This document shows, piece after piece, positions 50,725-61,830 of a DNA stretch of 64,000 nucleotides. The stretch covers positions 6,265,501 to 6,329,500 of the forward strand of contig NC_056758.1 of NCBI RefSeq assembly GCF_018687715.1, read 5' to 3'. The stretch is from Carya illinoinensis. Its lineage: Eukaryota; Streptophyta; Magnoliopsida; Fagales; Juglandaceae. Positions within the stretch are counted from its first letter, which is position 1, and every line of letters begins with the position of its first letter. Position numbers and translations under genes: made by a program. Under the pieces are notes generated by a model. The model saw only the letters and a list, made by a program, of their open reading frames with translations, had not been told where the DNA came from and did not search any database.

Positions 50725-50835
50725 GTTTGAACGGAAGCCCAAGAGCCGATTGTCGTTTGAACGGAAGCCCAGGAGCCGATTGTGGTTTGAACGGAAGCCC
50801 AGGAGCCGATTGTGGTTTGAACGGCAACCAGTGGT
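50725..50835. repeat. Tandem repeat, unit about 32 bp
   Basis: Three to four copies of TTTGAACGGAAGCCCAGG followed by AGCCGATTGTGG stand head to tail. They are flanked by two copies of CAACCAGTGGTTCTGCGTC. Confidence 0.88.
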
Positions 50836-50889
50836 TCTGCGTCGTGGGGGGATGTGTATTCTACGGAGAGCAAGGCAGATTGTGGGGAA

Positions 50890-51090
50890 TGGAGCATGGA
50901 TTCAGAGGATTCAAGGGGAAATGGCCGAGTCCATTTCGCGAGAGCTTGAGGGATTCAAGGGGAAATGGCCGACTCCATTTCGCGAGGGCTTGAGGGATTC
51001 AAGGGGAAATGGCCGACTCCATTTCATGAGGGCTTGAGGGATTCAAGGGGAAATGGCTGAACCCATTTCGCGAGGGCTTGAGGGATTCAA
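50890..51090. repeat. Tandem repeat, unit 44 bp
   Basis: About four and a half copies of a 44-bp unit that includes GGATTCAAGGGGAAATGGCC and TCCATTTCGCGAGGGCTTGAG. Subterminal GC-rich tandem repeats are common in MULEs and often bind the transposase. Confidence 0.92.
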
Positions 51091-51244
51091 GGGCTGTCAA
51101 CGGAGGGGTTCTACGGCAAATTCTTTGTTTCGTGAGGGCTGTAAGGGGTCGGGGGAAGAGTTAGGGCTTCCTCGAGAATTAGGGATCCCTAGGGCCCCCG
51201 GCTTCGAGATGAGAGATTGTGTGTGAACTGGTTCAGTGCGTTTG

Positions 51245-51314
51245 AGTGAACCCAGCCTACACGTCATGCGTGCAACGGCTTCAGCCAAACAGTGGCTTCC
51301 GCGTAGATTATTTC
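51245..51314. repeat. Right terminal inverted repeat of the MULE
   Basis: Its reverse complement begins GAAATAATCTACGCGGAAGC and matches the left end. It is followed at once by the ATATAAGTT target duplication. Confidence 0.75.
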
Positions 51315-51323
51315 ATATAAGTT

Positions 51324-52638
51324 TGCTGTCACCAACCAATTTCATCGTAAACGAATCCACATGTCACCGAAATAAAATATTATCAGCAAACTTTTTCTGA
51401 TGACCTAAGTTTTGCAAGAAAAAATTTATAATTCTCACATATTCTAGCTCATGAAAAATAAAATGATCCAATATAAATATTTGTAGCCAAATTCCATCGA
51501 CATGAATTTGGTAACAAAAAGCAATTATTTGTTAACAAATTAAATTTGCGGAAAATATTTTTGTCCCAAAAATCACTATTTGTTATAGTGATGTTTTCAT
51601 CACTTCTTATCAGTAAGAGACCGATCATGACTAGAAATATTTTAAACTCTATGTATGAAGTAATTAGTTACTCACTCAATTGCTCTATATTTTTAAAAAG
51701 CCTTAGGCAAGTAGCTAGTGTCAGTATTAGCATGCACATAAATTATTCACAATTACTATTGAATTTATGATTAAATATTTTATTATCAATATCCAAATCA
51801 ATAATATATAACAAAATTAATGTTTTCGTAAAATAAAGTTACATATTAACAAAAAAACAAAAAAAGCTTAATAATTTAAGATATTAAGTAAATATCACAT
51901 TTATAAACTAAGTATTTATAAAATTTGAAAATAGAATTTATTCATGTTATACAAATTGATTGCAAGTTTTTCATGTTAAACCGTAATTAACCCGTTTATT
52001 AATCGTGTCTTATTAGGTCAATTCATTTTTATTCAAATTCATTTATATAAAATTTAAAACTATTTATTTTACATCAGATTCACAGACTGTGTCATATATA
52101 ACCACACATATATCCAATAAGCATGCACGTGACATGCACCTACATGCTTTTTTAAAAGTCTAAGTTCAAAAACAGCCATGTGTATCTTAATTTTAAAATA
52201 TCATGGATATTCTTTAAAATAACAAAACCGACCACACTAAGAAATGATTATTCCATAATAACAAATATTTTGCTACTCTATTACACATGTCAAACGTACC
52301 TGAGAAAAGCTCAAGCAAATTGGCCTACGATTATGCAAGGTTGATCCCATTACTTCCCCGCATAGTAGAAGGAGAAAAATGTCCCCAAACTTCAAAAGCG
52401 TTGACGCCCTTTGCATGCGTACTTACGATTAAAATATTTGGTTATAGTTTAAATTGAACTCTACTACATTAATTCTTCATTTTCTCTAGTAATTTTTTTT
52501 TTCATTAAAACATTATTCTTTATCTTTTTATTCTTACTTTATTCTTTATTTATTATATGATTTTTATTATTTCTTAATTATTCCTTACTAATTTATTGGA
52601 TCATTGTTGACTCGGGAGTTAATATATATATATATACA
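51324..52638. other. AT-rich spacer with a dispersed repeat shared with 18 kb
   Basis: No gene is seen. About 51740-51955 closely matches about 18025-18250. The segment ends at a TA-rich stretch and the T-run of LINE C. Confidence 0.55.
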
Positions 52639-55600
52639 TTTTTTTTTTTTTTTGAAAAATCGTCCATGCTTTATTTATGATTGAGGAAAGCTTATACATC
52701 AAAGCAATACCAAGCAAATAAGACCAACATGTCAACCAACGTGTAAAAGCAAACCAGACCAACCAAAATAAAATATCAACAGAACCCAAACCATCGACGT
52801 AAGTGCGGCAAGCCCAATTTATCCAAGCATAGAATGCCTATTAATTGCCTAGGAAGCAACTTAGTAGCCTTATATCTCCTATGCAAGCCTTCCGCACCAT
52901 ATCTTGCAAGAAAATCAGTAGGCAAATTCCCCTCTCTAAATTGATGTGAAATGGAAAATTGCAGATCATAAAGGGACTGAACTAATCAAGCTGATATGTT
53001 TAGAGAAAAAGATGGCAGGTTTTTTCTTACTAATCAACTATATATCCCGACCATTTCTCATAAATCTCCAAAGTGCGAATAAGCCACCTTATGGATCTCT
53101 TCTCAAATTAACAAAAACTAAAAGGTCATTGGCATAGAGCAAGTGGGAGGTTAGGCGCTCCCATTGGATGAGAGAAACTCCTTATCCTACCCTCATCAAA
53201 ATTCCGCCGAAAAAGCTGAGATAAAACCTCCTCCTTGAGAATGAACAAATAAGGTGACAAGAGATTCTCTTGACGGAGACCCCATGTAGACTTAAAGAAA
53301 CCCTTGCACGCCCCATTCATCATAACAGAAAACCAAGGCAAGCTCACAAATCCCTCCACAAGCTAGCTTACAGAATTTCTTAGAAAAACCAAAACCAGCA
53401 AGAACTTTCATAAGAAAACCCCAATCAATCCTATCATAAGTTTTAGACATATCAATTTTCACCATAACGTTACCACTTGCAGTTTTCTTGTGTAGATCAT
53501 GAACTATTTCATGTGCGAGAGTAATATTTTTGAAAATACTATGCTGGGGAATGAACGCCTCTTGCTATTGTGAAATAAGCAACAGAAGGAACCATGTCAA
53601 TCTCTGAACCAAAACCTTGGAGAAAATCTTGTAGGCCACAGAGCAAAAACTAATAGGTCGGAATTTGTCAAAGCTTTTTGGTTCTTACACCTTCTTATTA
53701 AAACAATATACGAAGAAATATAAAAATGTGGTAAAACAATCCCTTGGAAAAAATCCTCGATTGCTTCCACCAAATCATCCTTAATAATTTCTTAGCAACT
53801 TAAGAAGAAGCCCAAACCAAAATCATCCGGGTCCTGACTACTTTGAATCGAAATTGACATCAAAGCACTCCTAACCTCCTCTACAAACGAATCTTGACAA
53901 AGAAATTGATTATCTACCTCAGAAATGACCCTATCAAGTAGAGTTGAAATGTCCGCCTCCTCATGGTCCCTATTACCATAAAGAAACTCCTGAAAATAAT
54001 TCACAGCACCAAAATGAATAGCCTCTGGAGTATCAAGCAATGACCCATTTGAAAGTGTCAAAATAAATAGAATTATTCTTACGACATTGCTGAATAGCAT
54101 GGCAAAAACATGAATTCTGCTCACCTTTTGCTAGCCAGTACCTTTTCCTTGTAATTTGAGCTAACCGTACTTCTTCCCTACATTCCCATGTTTCATGCTC
54201 AAGCTTCGTAAGCAAAAATTCAGCTTCCAACTCCGAAGAGAAACCCCCCTAAAGTTGATTTTCCAGGAACTCCATATGCACCTCAAGCTGCTTAATTTTC
54301 AAATCCACTCAACCAAAAACATTTATATTCCAAGTCTTCAGTGCTACTTTCATCTTTTTCAATTTAGAGGCTAACTTCAACAGACCTAAAACCTGGACTG
54401 GTTCTTTCCAAACCGTCTCTACACAGGACCTGAAAGAGTTATGGGAACTCCACATATTCTGATATCTAAAAGGAGAAGGACCATACCTTAGAACCTCTCT
54501 CTGCCAATGAACGACCAAAGGACTATGGTCAGAAAATTTCCTCACCAAGCTAACACAATGAGCTTCTGTGAAATGATTAGAAAATCCCACATTCATCACT
54601 GCTCCATCAAGCCTCGCCCAACTTTGAGAACAACCCTCATGGCCATTACACCAAGTCATGTGACTCCAAACATATGAGAGCTGCAACAAGCCACAATTAT
54701 CAAGACAAGAATTAAACTCTTCCATGGTGGATAACATCCTAGGATTACCACCAATCCTCTCCCTATCCCCATCATCATAGATTTAGCTTTTTAGAGTGAG
54801 TATGAACTCGCTGAGATTGTCGGAGAACTGGTGTAACATTTCCTCTCAACTGTGACATTGGGACCTCCATTTTTGAATTCGAGTTATAACTCTTCTTGCG
54901 AGAAAAAGGTTGAAAGGGCTCTCAAATTCCTATTTTGAGTCATAACCATGAGCCTCCTTCAGGGGCACCCTACATTCCATCTCCAAAGTTTCATTAACTG
55001 CACCAACATGTCCGCCCACCATTCCATCATCCAGGTCTATCCCCATATGAAAAAATCCCGGAAAGAACAGAGAATATGACAAGCCATCTCAGGTGGCTCG
55101 GAACCAACCCTCGATAATACAATGCCCTACAACCTAGTACTATCATCATCCTTCTCTCACAGAACACCATCTGAATCAATTAAAGGGGCTCTTGGCATAA
55201 CCTCCTCAATCCTACAGTCTTGTGTATCATGCTCCTGTCATGCATCTTGAAGTCTTGAACCTTCAGGATATTTTTGAACGACCACGTCCACAAACCCTGC
55301 GTGGCTCTCCAAAACCCTAACCACACCTTGAAGTTGCACTGCAGCATCCTCCTATGCAAAAACTGGATGATCACTTATGATAGAATTTTGCTGAACCACA
55401 CTCTTATTCCTTCCATCAACTGAGTTCACTTTAACTCTATTTGTCTCATGCATCGCCCCCTCTGAATGCCCCAACGCTTTGTGTTCCACATTCTTTCCTT
55501 TCCATACTTTTTTGACACCCTGCCGCTTAGAATCAACCCCCCGACCATGCCTACTCTCCCCAACCCTACAAACTACTTCAATATGCCCTTGCCTATAACA

Positions 55601-56400
55601 TTTGGAGCAGTAATAACCATGCTTTTCATACCAAACTTCCTGCCAAATAGTCTCACTATTAGAAACCACGATAGGGAAACCTTGAATTGGGTCCTCCTTC
55701 AAATCAATGTCCACACACACACACACACCCGACGCCCTCGTCCGATTCAAGGTAGCATTATCAGACCCCAGGTAACGTCTGAAATCATGTCGTAAGAAGT
55801 TGTAAACAATCTGAGTGATAAAGATGCATTAGCAGACCAAGCAGAAAAATCCATTGCGGAGCCAACAAAGATTCCTTTCTTAGATCAAAGTCCTTCGTCC
55901 ATCTGAATATTCTAAAAGCGCAACCCTCAGTTACTCGTCCTTCTCGATACCCATCCATGAACAAAGTCCCTCTCCGAGCGCATAATAATAAGGACATGGT
56001 GTTCATCCATAAAACTAATGGTATGGATCTCCAACAAACCCCACGTCTTGAGCACAAATAGCCTTATGGCATTAATTGGAGGCCTAGATCTCGTGAACTT
56101 CAGAGCCAAGGCAAACTGAAAATCTTCAGTCGCCTTTGACATCTCACTATCTGTGAAGACAAAACCCTTCTCACCATTAATATTAATAGGATAACACATA
56201 GAAATCTTAAATGAAGAAACCACCCCTTTAGTAATAGCTTGAACATAAGATGGCTTCCCAAAGTCACCCGCATCAGGATTAGATTTTCCCTCCGATGGAG
56301 AACTCACTAGAGGCTGACGGCCGCCACCATGGGCGATCCTGAGACCCCTGAAAGACCTAGAATAACCCAAAGAAGGAATGCAAAAATTATGGAGCGGCAA
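52639..56400 (-). mobile_element. LINE C, decayed minus-strand element with internal deletion
   Basis: A T-run at 52639-52653 marks the poly(A) end. Right to left: ORF1 with a DUF4283-like domain and a zinc knuckle (YCSKCYRQGHIEVVC near 55600), an endonuclease fragment (54737-54309, WSHMTWCNGHEG), the RT N-terminal region (54124-53792) and an RT fragment with the GLRQENLLSPYLF block (53359-53126). The sequence soon reaches the ORF2 C-terminus (LPTDFLARYGAEGLHRRYKA near 52900). Most of the region after RT, including most of RNase H, is missing. No clear target duplication was found. Its sequence differs from LINEs A and B. Confidence 0.82.
55352..56400 (-). pseudogene. LINE C ORF1 remnant (DUF4283 plus zinc knuckle)
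   Basis: The frame 56400-55927 contains YVQAITKGVVSSFKISMCYP, DSEMSKATEDFQFALALKFT and MDEHHVLIIMRSERDFVHGW. After a frameshift, FRMFRWTKDFDLRKESLLAP-like sequence continues, and 55750-55352 carries the knuckle. Domain order matches plant LINE ORF1. Confidence 0.78.
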
Positions 56401-56866
56401 TTTTCAAAAAACTCAAATATATTTGTAAATATGTTTTTATCTAGAAAATCATGATAAACTTCCTCGCAACCACAAGGAAAATGATGCTTAGAGACACCAT
56501 AGAATAAATCTATGGTAATATTGTCTGAATTATTCTATTTTCAAGTCGATATATAGAGTAAACCATACACATTATTTAAATAATAAGATTTGAATTGAAA
56601 ATTTTAAATTTTAGAATTTATATTTCTAATCAAATTATATCATGTAAATATTTACTAGATATGCTTTATACATCAACTTGAAATTTGAATTTTTCATATT
56701 GACTATTGATCTACTACTGTGATAAGGCTGAAAGCCCGACTAGCATGACATTTCTTGCTCGTCACGGCCATACGATATGGATTATAAATGAGAGCCATCG
56801 ATCACCACCAAAAGCTTTTCTAGTACATCTCAATTTTCACTTCCATCTCTTTCCAAAACCTATCTT
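56401..56866. other. Upstream region of CAD pseudogene copy 2
   Basis: AT-rich sequence. From about 56745 it matches the upstream region of copy 1 (ATTATAAATGAGAGCCATCG in both), so the duplicated segment includes promoter-proximal DNA. Confidence 0.6.
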
Positions 56867-57293
56867 ATGAAAGAAAGAAAGAAAAAATGTCTAGAGCATC
56901 ATCATCAATAGCAGAAGAATAAAAAGAACAACCAATGATCAAGGCGTATTGCTTGGTAGCAAGAGATTCCTCTGGAATTCTCTCCCCCTTTCACTTCTCT
57001 AGGAGGTAGGTATTGATAATTTTGGATCACAATGATGTTCTTTCTTCTCTCTAAAAGTTTGGAAACTCAAAAATAGATTGTGCATAAACAAATTACAGTG
57101 AATTGCTTGCGTTTCATGTACAGGATAAATGGCAATAACGACATAACCATAAAGATAATCTACTGTGGAATTTGCCACACAGACCTTATCCTTCTTAAAG
57201 ATGAGGCAGGAATCACCAACTATCTGACCATCCCCAAGTAATCTTTTCTTGTGTCTATATATATGTGTATAAATAAATATATATATATATATA

Positions 57294-57322
57294 CTAGGTT
57301 AAAGTAACGTGCAATGCACGTT
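57294..57322 (-). other. Helitron 3' terminal hairpin and CTAG end
   Basis: The stem AACGTGCA/TGCACGTT is at 57306-57322, followed on the minus strand by ACTTTAAC and CTAG (57297-57294). The adjacent base is T on that strand, fitting insertion between A and T. Confidence 0.8.
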
Positions 57323-58109
57323 TGCTTAGTTTATATTTAATTTTTTTTGTTAAGAATTAATTTTTTATTAATAAAATGTAATGTTTTTTGTTAATTAAAT
57401 AACTAACGATATAATGTTTATATAATTAATAAATAATTATACATTGTAATATATTATAAAAGAAGAGCATTAATAGAATCTATAGTATGATCTTATAAAT
57501 AAACATCGCCCATAGTTTTATGAAAGCTATTTGAAATAATTTTAATTCTAGGATGACGATCCAGCATTTTCCTCATCTTGCATTACTTCAATAGAGAGGA
57601 CATTAAAATTTCTATATTTTTTCTCCTTCAATTTCTGTGGATCTATATAAACTTGAATCCTCTAAATTCTTTTTGATAATTTCTCCACAACGCTTTTAAC
57701 ATATGGTCGTTGCTCCTATAAAATAAATTTTGAATAGCATATTAATCAATGATAATTTCTACTTATCATTTCTACACACCATACTTATTTTATTTATTTT
57801 TTTATAATAAATATGTAGTGTATAGATGATAAGTAGAACAACTTAATAATTTAATAAAAATAAAATAAAATAAAATAAATGATAAAAAAGTAATATTAAA
57901 ATATATAAAATATATGATATGAAATGATGAGTAACATTTTTTGTGAATTAAACAAATAATAACATTATTATTGAGATTATATATATCATTTATAAAATAA
58001 AAATAGTAATTAGCGCAAAGTTAAAAACACAAAAAAAAAAAAAACAAAAAATCTTTACGAGGCTTGCCTTGAGGGAATACGCAAGGACTTAATAGTAGCC
58101 ACCAGTGCT

Positions 58110-59230
58110 ATTTAATAATTACGAATACTATTCCATAAATCATTGCGCCTTTAACGTCTTTCACCAGGCAATATGCAATAATTACGAACTTGATGATTTC
58201 GAACCAAAACGTTGGGCTCTCCATGGTGTCTCGGAGGCAGTAAATTCCCCTTGAGACGGTACCTTTCGGGAGTAAACTAACTATCCCGTTCGCTGTAGTT
58301 ATAACAGGGGCGAGGGAGACCCGAGAGGATGCCTGTTGGCATTTTTCATAACACCGTTACTGGCGTCAATACCAGCAAACACCTTGGCTGCCATTTTTAT
58401 TTCGCTTACACGGTTGTGGGGTTTCATGAGTCGGGAAGTTGGGTTACGAATGTTTAATCTTCCTGGCAATTTTAGCAGTTGGGTTATGAACGAAACTTTC
58501 CAAACTCATCCCAAGCACCGACCCCACCACAATTGACGTGGCGTCCGACATGAAAGAGAAATATTGCCCCTCAAAATCGCTGTTTTCATCCATGAAACCG
58601 GCGAATCGGGCCATCGAGTACAACGTACCCGTCGTATCCAGTATGTTCACATACAAGAACGTGACCAGAGCTTGCCAAAAGGAACCTTTTCCGATACTAC
58701 TAAAGCTTAATGACCCCGCCGTGTTTTTTATCGCATGCACATCCACTACCTTTTTGAAATATTCGTACGCCACATCCCCCACCTCTGTATTCGAAAACGT
58801 TGTTACCTTCGTATTCCTGAGCCACGACACCCCTGTTACGAATACTATTCCATAAATCATTGCGCCTTTAACGTCTTTCAACAGGCAATATGCAATAATT
58901 ACGAACCTGACGATTCCGAGCCAAAACATTGGGCTCTCCATGGTGTCTCGGAGGCAGTAAATTCCCCCTGAGATGGTACTTTTCGGGAGTAAACTAACTG
59001 TCTAGTTCACTGCAGTTATAACAGGGGCGAGGGAGACTGAGTGGATGCTTGTTGGCATTTTTCATAACGCCGTTAATGGCGTCAATACCAGCGTGGGTGG
59101 TGGGACCGCCGTTGATACTGGTGGGGCTGTTAATGACGAAATCGGTGGTGGAGATAGATTGGAATGATATGAAGGAGGCAATCCCAACGTTTTTGACGAT
59201 GATATTGATGCCTTTGACTTATTCTTCCAA
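58110..59230. pseudogene. AZG-type adenine/guanine permease fragments, duplicated and inverted
   Basis: AZG proteins are plant plasma-membrane purine transporters. Minus strand, 59040-58440: APVITAVN (then TAG), [80 protein letters not shown]. Plus strand, 59049-59230: [40 protein letters not shown], the region that normally follows, now inverted against the first piece. The junction was then partly duplicated: 58124-58375 repeats 58850-59092 with substitutions, again with a plus-strand [10 protein letters not shown] piece next to a minus-strand piece. No intact gene is possible. The Helitron context explains capture. Confidence 0.85.
58124..59092 (+). repeat. Direct duplication of about 245 bp inside the Helitron
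   Basis: Copies at about 58124-58375 and 58850-59092 share CATAAATCATTGCGCC through GCGTCAATACCAGC, with roughly 20 differences. Both contain the same permease inversion junction, so the inversion came before the duplication. Confidence 0.85.
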
Positions 59231-59617
59231 CCCACACGGCAAGCTCTGTTTCTATACAACAAAAACAGAGCACGGTTTCTTTCGTTAAACACGACTCCTC
59301 CTCAAACTCCCCAACCACTTGCTACCCGTGCACTGTAGCCCAACTGGGCGACACTACCCTGGTCGATCACCATTACACCATAAGCCTCTATCTCTTCCAC
59401 TCTCGTTCTCACACTCTCTCCCGCTCATCATTTCTCTCTCTCTGTCTCTGTCTCTGAGTACCGTGCATAATTAATTGAATGAAAAGTCCAATGTCAATTA
59501 AATATAACTACATTAACAACTTTCGTTGGAAACAACAACTTCCATTTGAAAACTTCCGTTAAAACAAGAAATTATGTTTTATAGACACTTTTTATATATG
59601 GAAGATATAGATGCTTG

Positions 59618-59649
<32 letters not shown>

Positions 59650-60433
59650 TTATATGTTTGTGTGTATGATGAAAATCTGAATTGATAGGTCTCAGGTCAA
59701 ATTCTACGCTAATTGTGCTGAACTACTTTAAGAAAGTGAATCTGCACAAACATGACAAGAAAGCTTAATCTTTCTTGGATTTTGACAATATTTGTTGTTT
59801 TTTCCTAACAAATCATCTATTTACGTCCATTTTTTTCATCTTAAGAAATAGTTCATTTCATGTTTTGAAAGTGATTTTGATTTGGATTTTGGCCAAATTC
59901 TTTGCAAGATTATTGTTTAATTACGTGTTTAATTTTCATGCAATAATTTATATTTTCCTTTAAGGAAAGATTATCATAATTTTTAATTTTGAAGTTATTT
60001 AAGCCTGAGTTGTAGCTAGGCTTCATTAAATAATCATGAATTTTACCAGTAATTAATATTTTTCAGCATTTTCTCTAGTCTATATATTTTCTATATTTTG
60101 TCAATCTCAATTCTTAATTTTCATTGATTAATTAGTTTTCAAAATAATACTTATTCTCGCCCGCATTAATGTGTGCCCAAATTATTACTATTTTGTTTAT
60201 ATAGGCATGAGATTGTAGGTGAAGTGACAAAGGTTGGGAGCAATGTAAAAAAATTCAAAACAGGAGATAAAGCAGGTGTGGGATGCATGGTGGGGTCATG
60301 CAGTTCATGCGACAACTACAAATAGGACTTAGAAAATTACTGCCCCAAAATGATATGGACCTACATTGGGTACAATTACCAGGATGGCTTCAAAACATTT
60401 GGTGGATTTTCAGATAATTAAGCTTGTTGTAGA

Positions 60434-61830
60434 TGTAATATCCCGTATTTACGTGTATTTTTAATGAATGATTATTTAAATTATTATAATTAATGGCTCT
60501 CTTATTTTAAATTTAACATGATTTTCGTTGGATTATTTTATGATTTTTAAGTTGTGAAATTTATTTTGATGGACTTTCTTGATATTAATTATTGTTTTGC
60601 ATTTAAATTGCTCTTTGCTTTAAATTGTTTTATTGTTGAGTTTTAATTATTTTATTTTATTAATGTTTAGTTGTAGTGTTTTTATTTGGCTTTTATTTTT
60701 TTTTATTATGCATTTTTATTTCTTAGATCTTTATTTTCAGACTGGGCTTATTTTTAGGGGGTTTTTTCCCCTTATTTTTGGGCCAAATCCCTTCAGTTTT
60801 CGGGCCCAAACCGTGTGCCTCAAGCCCAGCCCCATTTCTCCCCCAAAACAGCGTTGTTTGCTCCTAGCCCTTATGGCTTTGTTTCCTCTTTTCCCATGCG
60901 CTGCTGCTTCTTCTTCATTCAGTTACTTCCCTTCTTCTTCAACCAGTTGCCGAAACTTCCTCCACCATTATCATCTGGTCAACTTGCATTTCTACCTCTT
61001 TAATTTTGTTCCTCTTTTGCTTTAAGTCCAAGCCCTCTTTCTTCTTTACTTTGCATTTTTATTTCATGTGTTGCTCACCATTTTTGCAGGTCGGTCCAAG
61101 GCTCCCATGTGCGCCTCCTTCCTCTTCTTCATTTGTTGTGTATTCCTTGTGAATGTAGTGTAAAAATCATTGCTTTTCCCTTAGTTTTTCCCTTGAATCG
61201 TGACCTATTTTGGACCCAAGAATCATGCTCTATTTTGTCCCCAAATGTGAAGCTTCAAGCTCGGTTTTCCTCTCTTTGTTCTCTAGTATTTTCGTGTACT
61301 AGATTGTGGGTAAACCCTTGAAATTTTCAGGTGTTTTGGCCTCAAAATTGAGCCTTATTCTAGCTCCATTTTGGTTCCTTGTTTTGGTCCTTTTGGATCC
61401 CGAACCGTGAGTTTCATTTTCAGTTTTTGTTGACTTTTGTTTCATGCTGTGAGCCACATTTTCCAGCCTTCATCTTTCATATTTGCCTTTTTGCAATGTA
61501 AGTAATTTTTCAAATACCTTTTTGAGATTTAAATATATTTTGCACTAATAAAATTTTTGTGATCTGGTTGATTGTACCGAACGTTGAGTCCGATGAGTTT
61601 AAGGGTCAGTTGGATTGGAGGATGGAGTTATTTGTAAGGTTGGATTATACTTGGTATTTTTATGTCGTGTTTGGGTTCATGATATACATTGCATTATGGC
61701 ATGCATTTCCATGTGAATAAATGAAAGCTGAGTTTTCATGTGTAAGTTGATTTTTGGGTACGTGCATATCACAACCCTAAGTCGAGATGGGGCATTATCT
61801 TGGTGGAGCTCCTCTAGTCACTCGGTGATT
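60434..61830 (+). mobile_element. Diverged Tekay-related LTR, truncated
   Basis: It begins TGTAATATCCCG, comparable with TGTGATGACCCG of the Tekay LTR at 36100. It keeps the order of LTR landmarks: a GAGTCCGATGAGTTTAAGGG block (compare 37025) and a GTGGAGCTCCTCTAGTCACT block (compare 37240). Similarity stops near 61830, before the LTR end, and no gag-pol follows. It is a solo or broken LTR inserted in CAD copy 2. Confidence 0.72.

Larger units (their letters stand above)
35625..51314. mobile_element. Two-gene Mutator-like element (FAR1-type transposase plus GRF zinc finger)
   Basis: A perfect 9-bp direct repeat, ATATAAGTT, flanks the unit (35616-35624 and 51315-51323). This is the MULE target-duplication length. 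The termini are inverted: the left end holds TCTACGGAGAAGCCACTGT at 35632-35650, and the right end in reverse complement holds TCTACGCGGAAGCCACTGT. Both begin GA. About 20 of the first 26 positions agree and further blocks match (TTGCAC, ACGTG). Removing the nested gypsy element (36100-44229 plus its duplication) leaves about 7.6 kb. It carries a plus-strand MULE transposase gene and a minus-strand GRF zinc-finger gene in convergent orientation, and GC-rich tandem repeats near both ends. Confidence 0.82.
57294..59605 (-). mobile_element. Helitron carrying shuffled purine-permease fragments
   Basis: On the minus strand the element begins TCTTCCATATATAAAAAGTG, directly after an A, a typical plant Helitron 5' end. 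It ends in a palindrome AACGTGCATTGCACGTT, then eight bases and CTAG before a T. The insertion point is supported by CAD copy 1, whose intron 2 runs on without this sequence. No target duplication is needed for the class. The 2.3-kb interior has no RepHel gene, so it is non-autonomous. It holds AZG-type gene pieces in mixed orientations. Confidence 0.78.
56867..60433 (+). pseudogene. Cinnamyl alcohol dehydrogenase-like pseudogene, copy 2
   Basis: Exon 1 ends at 57005 (SSGILSPFHFSR) and has a TAA after SSSIAEE. Exon 2 is 57124-57237 (IKIIYCGICHTDLILLKDEA). Exon 3 starts at 60205 ([70 protein letters not shown], then a frameshift and stop). The catalytic Cys-His (GICHTD) and part of the structural-zinc cysteines remain. 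It is cut at 60434 by a Tekay-related LTR. Intron 2 holds a Helitron. Its exons, introns and upstream DNA match copy 1, so both derive from one duplicated locus. Confidence 0.87.
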
